DNA of 11,123 nt from positions 9,133 to 20,255 of the forward strand of contig DBXN01000122.1 in NCBI GenBank assembly GCA_002309585.1, written 5' to 3'. The position numbers were made by a program, and so were the translations under genes. This document shows positions 5,779 to 11,123 of the stretch, in pieces. The notes under the pieces are model-generated. The model did not search any database and was not told the DNA's origin. It saw nothing but the letters and a program-made list of their open reading frames with translations. This DNA is from Verrucomicrobia bacterium UBA1211 (GTDB lineage: Bacteria > Verrucomicrobiota > Kiritimatiellia > RFP12 > UBA1067). Numbering within the stretch: the first letter of the stretch is position 1; the number at the start of each line of letters is the position of its first letter.

Positions 5779-8613
5779 ATGAAAGCAACCTCAACGTGTT
5801 CCCTCTTTTTCGGAATCTGCCTGCTCGTCGGCCGCTTCGCAGCCGCCGCCGTCCCGATGAATCTTGAGACGTGGGATGCGCATCCGTTCCACTGGAAAGC
5901 CCGCGCCGAAGGTCTGTACGGGAAGGACCCGAACGGTTTCGCCATCCTCGCCGATGTGCCCACCGCCGGCAAACAAACGTTCACCGCCCGTTTGACGGTC
6001 GAAGACGATTCGGGCGACGGCTGGGGTGTCGCGGGTATCGCGCTGATTGATGACGAGCGGAATTTCTGGCACCTCGCGCTGGTTCGTTCCCCGAAAGACG
6101 AACCTCGGCCGCCCAGTTTCGAACTGGCGGAGATGTACCAAGGGAAATGGCTGTCCCAACAGACATTGGAGTTGGATCACCTGGAAAGCGAAGGCGGATG
6201 GAAAGTCGGAGAGACGCTGCTCTTCACGCTGGTCAATGAGGGGTCGGGTATCCTGGGCGAAATCAAGACCCTTGACGGGCAGACGCGATTCAACTGCCAC
6301 TTCCGTTTCTCGGGGCCGGCCTCGACCCAGGGACGTCCCGCTTTGCATGTGTCCGGCGGCATGAAGGGAACCTTCTCGCAGGTGGAAGTCCGCAATCGTG
6401 AACCGGTTCCCCCGCGTATGACCGTCTATCCCCCCTATCAAAGTGATTCCTTTGTCGAGACGATTCATGATCAAGCGACCGGCTTCTTCCATGTGGTCCA
6501 GAAGCCGGATGGGCGTTGGTGGGCCATCGATCCGCTCGGCCGGGGTGTGGTGTTGCTCGGGGTCGATCACGTCACCTTCCGCGGCCATTGGTGCGAAACG
6601 CTCAAACAGTTTCCCCATCTGCTGAAGAACCAGAAGAAGTATCCTTCCAAAAGCGTCTGGGAGGAAGAGACGATCAACCGACTGAAAACGTGGGGATTCA
6701 ACATGCTGGGTGCGGGAAGCGAATCGGATCTGCAGCACCGCGGATTGATCCATACCCGGTTTCTGAGCATGGGCGAGAGTTTGTGTCACCGAATGGAAAC
6801 GGATGAGTACAATATCCTCGTCACGCGCGGCTGCCCCTGCTCGTCTTTCCCCAATGTCTTCCATCCCGACTTCGAGGCCTATTGCCGCTATATCGCGCGG
6901 CGTTCGTGTACCCCCTACCGGGATGACCCGTGGCTTCTGGGGTACTTCATCGACAACGAGCTGGCGTGGTGGGGCCAGGGCGCGCTCGACACCGGTCTGG
7001 TCGATGCCATTCTGCGCAAGGACGCGACCCACAGCGCGAAAATCGCCCTGCGGGATTTTCTCCGGGAGACCGCGAAGGGTGAAATCACCACATTCAACGA
7101 GACGTGGGGAACCCGCATCACCGATTGGGACGAGGCGCTGTCACTCCAGTCGCTGCCCAACGCGACCGAGACCCAGCGCGAGATCAAATGCCGCTTTCTC
7201 CGTATGGCGGCGGACCGCTATTTCTCATGTTCCGCCCGCGCCATCCGCGCCGCTGACCCGAACCACATGATTCTCGGCGCACGTTTCGCCGGCACCGGTG
7301 GTGCCCATCCCACAGTCTGGGAAGCCGCCGCCTCGTTCTGCGACATCGTCACCTTCAACTGTTACCCGTGGGCCGATCTCGACCAAGGTGTCGTCTACAT
7401 GAGCAGCCAGCCCTCCTCCGAAGGGGCCGCCCACCACTTCACAACCTTCTATAACCGGATCAAACGGCCGATTCTTTTGACGGAGTGGTCCTTCCCTGCG
7501 CTTGATGCGGGGTTGCCGAGCACGAACGGAGCGGGACAGCGCTTTAGGACCCAGGCGGAGCGGACCGATGCGACGCAGCTCTTCGCGCTGACCCTCTTGA
7601 GCCTCCCCTTCATGATCGGGTACGACTATTTCATGTGGGTCGATGAGCCCGCGCTCGGCATCAGCAAGGCCTTTCCGGAAAATTCCAACTACGGACTGGT
7701 CAACGAGGATTGCGAACCCTATACCCTGCTGACCCAGATGTTCACAGAACTCCACCGGGATGTCGGCGCGTGGCGTAACCGACCGCTTCCCCTGCCCAGG
7801 ACATCCATGCTGATTCTGAAGGAGTGTCCCCCGGCCCGTGTGATGCTGGAACGTCTCCAACCGAAAGCGTCGGAGCAACCGGTCGTCTATCGGCGCGACG
7901 GGAATCGCTTCACCGTGACGACCGCCTACGGACTCTCACTCGACGGCGCGATCGGCGAACGGAACCAGATCGCCTCTATCCGTCTGCGCGGAAAAGATTA
8001 CGGCGCCTACAACGCCATGCTGCAGTGCGCGATCAACGGCCAACACCATTGGCTTGACGGCATGAAGGTAACCGATTGCCAATTCCGTTCCGAATCGGGA
8101 CTCGGCGTTTTGGAACTGACCTCCCGCACGCAGCGCGAGGAGGTCGATTTCGAGATCACCCACCGGCTGACCGTCCTTCCCGACCGACCGGTCATTCTCT
8201 GTGAAGCGCTTACGCTCCGCAACCGTTCGGACAAGCCCCTGGCCGCCGAAGCCTTCTACTTCCGTCTCTATGCGCCCTTCACCGGACTGGACCCCAACAG
8301 GATTGTCCCGAATCTCTGGAAGGCGCAGCCGGCCGCCGCCTGGTTCGACAAGACGGACGGCCGTTTCGTCGGCATGACCGCCCCCATCGATTCCGCCGCG
8401 CAAGTCCACTTCTGGCTGGATTCCGATGGTGGTCATCCCCATCCCGACGCGTGCATCGCACTGGAGAAGGATTTCCGGCTTGCCCCTCATGCGGTCTTCG
8501 AACCATCCCGCCCCGCCTACGTCTTTACCCTGCTCGGAGACGGCGGCGAGACAGAGTGGAAACGTTTGTTCCCGGACTTCAGCGGAGTTCCCGCGCCACA
8601 ACCTCTTCCCTAA
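5779..8613 (+). CDS. Large secreted TIM-barrel glycosidase, GH50/GH42-like (agarase-type candidate)
   Basis: The start is the ATG at 5779, since the open frame further upstream overlaps the GH2 gene and a signal peptide begins here (residues 1-24, cleavage near AAA|V). The protein has 944 residues in three parts. Residues about 30-207 form a concanavalin/LamG-like or DUF1080-like sandwich. Residues about 235-665 form a TIM barrel: GRWWAIDPLGRGVVLLGVDHV, RLKTWGFNMLGAG, then LLGYFIDNELAWWG with probable acid/base E394, and ILLTEWSF with probable nucleophile E569. The barrel ends with MIGYDYFMWVDEPALG and PENSNYGLVNEDCEPY. Residues about 700-925 are a beta-rich C-terminal domain of unclear family. 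The DNE plus TEW pair and the barrel ending resemble GH50 beta-agarases and related clan GH-A enzymes, but substrate and exact family are uncertain. No Shine-Dalgarno precedes the ATG. The next gene, cmk, follows after 26 nt. Confidence 0.75.
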   Translation: MKATSTCSLFFGICLLVGRFAAAAVPMNLETWDAHPFHWKARAEGLYGKDPNGFAILADVPTAGKQTFTARLTVEDDSGDGWGVAGIALIDDERNFWHLALVRSPKDEPRPPSFELAEMYQGKWLSQQTLELDHLESEGGWKVGETLLFTLVNEGSGILGEIKTLDGQTRFNCHFRFSGPASTQGRPALHVSGGMKGTFSQVEVRNREPVPPRMTVYPPYQSDSFVETIHDQATGFFHVVQKPDGRWWAIDPLGRGVVLLGVDHVTFRGHWCETLKQFPHLLKNQKKYPSKSVWEEETINRLKTWGFNMLGAGSESDLQHRGLIHTRFLSMGESLCHRMETDEYNILVTRGCPCSSFPNVFHPDFEAYCRYIARRSCTPYRDDPWLLGYFIDNELAWWGQGALDTGLVDAILRKDATHSAKIALRDFLRETAKGEITTFNETWGTRITDWDEALSLQSLPNATETQREIKCRFLRMAADRYFSCSARAIRAADPNHMILGARFAGTGGAHPTVWEAAASFCDIVTFNCYPWADLDQGVVYMSSQPSSEGAAHHFTTFYNRIKRPILLTEWSFPALDAGLPSTNGAGQRFRTQAERTDATQLFALTLLSLPFMIGYDYFMWVDEPALGISKAFPENSNYGLVNEDCEPYTLLTQMFTELHRDVGAWRNRPLPLPRTSMLILKECPPARVMLERLQPKASEQPVVYRRDGNRFTVTTAYGLSLDGAIGERNQIASIRLRGKDYGAYNAMLQCAINGQHHWLDGMKVTDCQFRSESGLGVLELTSRTQREEVDFEITHRLTVLPDRPVILCEALTLRNRSDKPLAAEAFYFRLYAPFTGLDPNRIVPNLWKAQPAAAWFDKTDGRFVGMTAPIDSAAQVHFWLDSDGGHPHPDACIALEKDFRLAPHAVFEPSRPAYVFTLLGDGGETEWKRLFPDFSGVPAPQPLP

Positions 8614-8626
8614 CCGATTCACGATC

Positions 8627-8632
8627 AAGGAG
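8627..8632 (+). promoter_or_regulatory. Ribosome binding site of cmk
   Basis: AAGGAG lies 7 nt before the ATG at 8640. It decides the start, because the same frame is open upstream into the glycosidase gene and an earlier ATG (8451) would add a tail that does not belong to the kinase family. Confidence 0.8.
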
Positions 8633-8639
8633 TTCTGAC

Positions 8640-9326
8640 ATGTCCAATAAACAATCCCGCATCATCGCGATCGACGGCCCTTCCGGTTCCGGCAAATCCT
8701 CCGTCTCCAAACGGGTCGGCGCCGCATTAGGGTTTCTGCATGTGGATTCCGGTGCCCTGTATCGCATCATGACCTGGCAGTGTCTGAAACTGCTGGGCGA
8801 CACCTCGAATCCTGAGGAGATTGAAGCCGTCTCCCGAAAGGTCCAGGTGGATTTCGCCGCGAAGGACGGCGCGGTCATCTACCTCGTTGACGGGGAAGAG
8901 CCGGGGAATGTCCTGCGCACGCCGGAGATCAACCGCCATGCCAGCGCGGTCGCGACCGTCAAGGCGGTACGTGACCGTGTGACCGCCTGGCTGAGGGAGA
9001 TGACCCGCTTTGGCGATCTGATCGTCGAAGGCCGCGACATCACCACAGCGGTCTTTCCCGAAACCCCTGCCCGCTTTTATCTGGAGGCTTCCGCCGAAGC
9101 GCGCGCGGAACGCCGTCGGAAGGAAGAGGTCGAGAAAGGCATCGCCAATCAAAGTGCGGAGGAAGTGAAGGCCTCTCTACTGGCCCGTGACAAAATCGAC
9201 TCATCCCGGAAATACGCCCCGTTGAAAAAGGCGGATGGCGTGACCGTGATTGACAGCACCTATCTCACCTTGGATCAGGTTGTCCAGACGGTCATGGATG
9301 CTTTGCCCGCGGAGTGGAAACGCTAG
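8640..9326 (+). CDS. cmk: Cytidylate kinase
   Basis: The predicted enzyme phosphorylates CMP and dCMP to the diphosphates with ATP, a cytoplasmic step of pyrimidine salvage and mRNA-turnover recycling. Its 228 residues match the usual bacterial length. Visible motifs are the Walker A loop GPSGSGKSS (13-21), HVDSGALYR just after it, EGRDITTAVFPETPARFYLEASAEARAERR in the second half, and the lid-type RDKIDSSRKYAPLKKADGVTVIDST near the end. The GRDI motif is followed by TTAVFPE rather than the more common GTVVFPD, a mild variation. The start is set by the Shine-Dalgarno at 8627-8632. The gene sits 26 nt after the glycosidase and 42 nt before the sugar-binding protein gene, with no terminator seen on either side, so co-transcription is plausible although its role is unrelated. 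Confidence 0.94.
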   Translation: MSNKQSRIIAIDGPSGSGKSSVSKRVGAALGFLHVDSGALYRIMTWQCLKLLGDTSNPEEIEAVSRKVQVDFAAKDGAVIYLVDGEEPGNVLRTPEINRHASAVATVKAVRDRVTAWLREMTRFGDLIVEGRDITTAVFPETPARFYLEASAEARAERRRKEEVEKGIANQSAEEVKASLLARDKIDSSRKYAPLKKADGVTVIDSTYLTLDQVVQTVMDALPAEWKR

Positions 9327-9356
9327 CGGAGAGTTGGCTTGTCTGGCAAGGGAGAT

Positions 9357-9360
9357 GAGG
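9357..9360 (+). promoter_or_regulatory. Probable ribosome binding site of the solute-binding protein gene
   Basis: GAGG lies 8 nt before the ATG at 9369. A stronger-looking AAGGGAG at 9348-9354 is 14 nt away, which is too far for normal use. The 42-nt gap after cmk holds no convincing hairpin. Confidence 0.5.
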
Positions 9361-9368
9361 AACGAAAG

Positions 9369-11123
9369 ATGAGGCGCGCCACTTCCCTATCCTCAGGATG
9401 TCACGGTCTTCTGGTGTTGACCGCCGCGCTTCTCTTTTCCTCGCTGACCCATGCAGCTCCACGTCCCATCCAGGTAACCTTTCTTCAGGGCTATGATCCC
9501 GATCGGCCTGAAAACCCTGTCACGCAGCAGATTCTTCAGCTCGCCCGCAAGGATCCGCAACTCGATCCTCAGAAGTGGGGTGGCCTAACCCTGCCGGGCG
9601 CAGGCGGCCGGGCCCCCTTCATGCTCTCCCTCGCCGGTGGAACCGCGCCGGACATCTACTTCTGCTGGTTCCACATCATGCGGCACGACATCGAACAGGG
9701 ATTCACCTATCCGTTGAATGAATGGATCGGCGATGATCTGGACGGCGACGGGCAGATCAGCGACAGCGAAGCCCGGTGGCCGGGCTGGAAGAATGTCCCG
9801 CCTCTGTGGCGGCGCGTGGCGACCCGCGACGGAAAAGTGTACGGGGTCCCGATGGCCGGTATCTGGTATTACGGAATCGTCTACCGTAAAGACCTCGTCC
9901 AGCAGGCGGGGCTGGATCCCGACTACATTCCCGAGACATGGGACGCCTTCTTTGCGTGGTGTCAGCGGCTCACCTTTCCGGGCAAGAAGATCGCCGGCGC
10001 GAAGGTTCAACGCGGGCAGCGTGCGTTTGGCGCCGAGAACCGTCCGTGGGGTTGGCTGCCGTGGATGCAGGCCGCGGGCGGCTCCCCCATCGTCAACGTC
10101 CGTGTCTCGCCGAAGACTGGCAAAGCCTACACCTTCCCGATGGAGGAGACCCGGTTCGTCACGCCTGACACGGGCGAAGACCTTTCGCGGGTATCCGGCG
10201 TCTGGAAGGCGAATTTCGATTCTCCCGAGGCGATCGCCGCCGCCGGGTTCTTCCATCGTCTTGCCTGGGCGCCGTGGCTGCGTGATCCCAACAGCGGTAT
10301 GCCTGTCAACCTCACGGAAGAGAATCTCAAATCCCATCGGGTCGTGTTGCCGGATGGAAAGGAGTTGACCTTCACCGATGAGGAGGTGATCAAGGGCGTC
10401 GTACGGGCATTGCCGCGTCTGACGCAGGACCTTCCGCAACTATTCGCCCAAGGCGAGGTGGTCGCGCTCTTCTCCGGCGCGGAACTGGTCGAGCAACTTA
10501 CGCAGGATCTCAACCTTCCCCCGGATATGGTCGGCATCATGCCCTTCCCTGCCGCGCGGCCAGGCATGAAACCGGTCTTCCAGGCGCACAAGCACTTCTA
10601 CAGCATGACGGAAGGCGTCGGGCGGCGGTCCAAGGAAGAGCGGGACAAGGTATGGGCGTGTGTGGAGCAGTTGACCAGCGAGGCGGTTAATGATGCGACC
10701 GTGAAGCAGAAGGTGCTGGAAGGACATGCGCGTTGGTGCGTGCCGTCTGATCTGCAGCGCCTCGGCTTTACGGAATACCTCGAAGAGGTTCCCGCCGGCA
10801 TCCGGAAGAACTATGACCGTCTCGCGTCAGGCGAGATTCTGGCGCGGACCGAACCGTATGCGGGATTCTGGCAAGCGGTTTCGGATCTCGTTGACCGTCG
10901 GTTGCTGGGGCTTCTTCTGTCAGACACCGGGGAGACATTCGACTACGCCGATGCGTTGAAACGCATCAATGACGACGCCAACCGTGGATTGATGTTCCGC
11001 GCCCCGAAAGCCGAACTGGACAAAAAACGTCCCCTTGCGCGGGTGATCTTCGGCGTGACGGTGATCGTTCTCCTGATTTGCGGTTACCTGATGTTTCAAG
11101 AACAGCGGCGGCAGGTCACCGCA
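9369..11123 (+). CDS. Carbohydrate ABC transporter solute-binding protein with C-terminal membrane helix, 3' truncated (probable permease fusion)
   Basis: The frame runs open from the ATG at 9369 to the last base, giving 585 residues without a stop. A Sec signal peptide covers about residues 1-29 (cleavage near THA|A), with no lipobox cysteine. The body is of the MalE/UgpB-like solute-binding type: LSLAGGTAPDIYFCWFH (86-102), YPLNEWI (114-120), GKVYGVPMAGIWYYGIVYRKDLVQQAGL (155-182) and ETWDAFFAWCQRLT (189-202). An EF-hand-like loop sits at 123-134. Residues about 558-576 form a strong hydrophobic helix preceded by KKRP and followed by QEQRRQ. The visible length already exceeds typical free binding proteins (about 400-450 residues), so the likely reading is a binding protein anchored by, and continuing into, a MalF-like permease. 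Where the protein ends cannot be seen. It probably imports oligosaccharides released by the two upstream hydrolases. Confidence 0.85.
   Translation, partial: MRRATSLSSGCHGLLVLTAALLFSSLTHAAPRPIQVTFLQGYDPDRPENPVTQQILQLARKDPQLDPQKWGGLTLPGAGGRAPFMLSLAGGTAPDIYFCWFHIMRHDIEQGFTYPLNEWIGDDLDGDGQISDSEARWPGWKNVPPLWRRVATRDGKVYGVPMAGIWYYGIVYRKDLVQQAGLDPDYIPETWDAFFAWCQRLTFPGKKIAGAKVQRGQRAFGAENRPWGWLPWMQAAGGSPIVNVRVSPKTGKAYTFPMEETRFVTPDTGEDLSRVSGVWKANFDSPEAIAAAGFFHRLAWAPWLRDPNSGMPVNLTEENLKSHRVVLPDGKELTFTDEEVIKGVVRALPRLTQDLPQLFAQGEVVALFSGAELVEQLTQDLNLPPDMVGIMPFPAARPGMKPVFQAHKHFYSMTEGVGRRSKEERDKVWACVEQLTSEAVNDATVKQKVLEGHARWCVPSDLQRLGFTEYLEEVPAGIRKNYDRLASGEILARTEPYAGFWQAVSDLVDRRLLGLLLSDTGETFDYADALKRINDDANRGLMFRAPKAELDKKRPLARVIFGVTVIVLLICGYLMFQEQRRQVTA
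9735..9770 (+). other. EF-hand-like calcium loop in the solute-binding protein
   Basis: The twelve codons encode DLDGDGQISDSE (residues 123-134). Asp or Glu occupies loop positions 1, 3, 5 and 12, Gly position 6 and Ile position 8, which is the canonical EF-hand/dockerin calcium-binding pattern. It follows the YPLNEWI segment. Calcium binding is inferred from the motif alone. Confidence 0.7.
11040..11096 (+). other. Predicted transmembrane helix at the C-terminal side of the binding protein
   Basis: These bases encode ARVIFGVTVIVLLICGYLM plus the next aromatic residue position, an uninterrupted hydrophobic run at about residues 558-576. Basic residues lie on the N-terminal side (DKKRP) and QEQRRQ follows. 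Periplasmic binding proteins do not normally have such a segment, so it marks the junction to a membrane part. Confidence 0.8.

Noticed and set aside
5791..7032. Minus-strand open frame (413 codons) opposite the large glycosidase
   Set aside because: It is a shadow of a real gene with no ribosome binding site or domain signal that I can see.
8451..8639. Upstream in-frame extension of cmk
   Set aside because: It overlaps the glycosidase in another frame, adds an Arg/Pro-rich tail foreign to the family, and the AAGGAG at 8627-8632 points to 8640.
9338..9350. Small inverted repeat CTTG/CAAG between cmk and the binding-protein gene
   Set aside because: Four base pairs around a five-base loop with no T run is expected by chance, so it was not called a terminator or operator.
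9585..10439. Minus-strand open frame (284 codons) opposite the solute-binding protein gene
   Set aside because: The plus-strand frame encodes a clear binding protein with a signal peptide. The antisense frame shows no motif.

Overview
The window reads as high-GC bacterial chromosome with every gene on the + strand. The combination of genes suggests a Gram-negative, polysaccharide-degrading member of the PVC group, most likely Kiritimatiellota, Lentisphaerota or Verrucomicrobiota. The clues are a large surface protein with autotransporter-associated beta-strand repeats and the closing style 'GERQYGIFSAETRPDLITGPGSL', secreted glycoside hydrolases with Sec signal peptides, and an ABC-type sugar-binding protein that carries its own C-terminal membrane helix. 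The phylum is inferred from protein style, not from a marker gene.

Layout: (1) 1-2292, the 3' part of a large beta-strand-repeat surface protein whose start lies outside the window. (2) 2298-3719, tilS, tRNA(Ile)-lysidine synthetase, only 5 nt downstream. (3) About 105 nt of relatively AT-rich DNA with a candidate promoter, a small palindrome and a strong Shine-Dalgarno. (4) 3825-5648, a secreted GH2-family glycosidase, followed by a strong intrinsic terminator at about 5672-5705. (5) 5779-8613, a large secreted TIM-barrel glycosidase resembling GH50/GH42-type enzymes. (6) 8640-9326, cmk, cytidylate kinase, 26 nt downstream. (7) 9369 to the window end, an extracellular solute-binding protein of a carbohydrate ABC transporter. 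It contains an EF-hand-like calcium loop and a C-terminal transmembrane helix, and is still open at the last base, so it is probably the start of a binding-protein/permease fusion.

How the genes fit together (inference): the two secreted hydrolases would cleave a galactose-type or other polysaccharide outside the cytoplasm, and the ABC system would import the released sugars. tilS and cmk are housekeeping genes embedded in this accessory material, probably as co-transcribed passengers. No tRNA, rRNA, CRISPR array, insertion sequence or integrase was seen. No stretch longer than about 110 nt lacks a gene. Several very long minus-strand open frames are antisense shadows of the real genes. The main points for a second look are the membrane-anchored, calcium-motif binding protein at the right edge and the unusual three-part glycosidase at 5779-8613.
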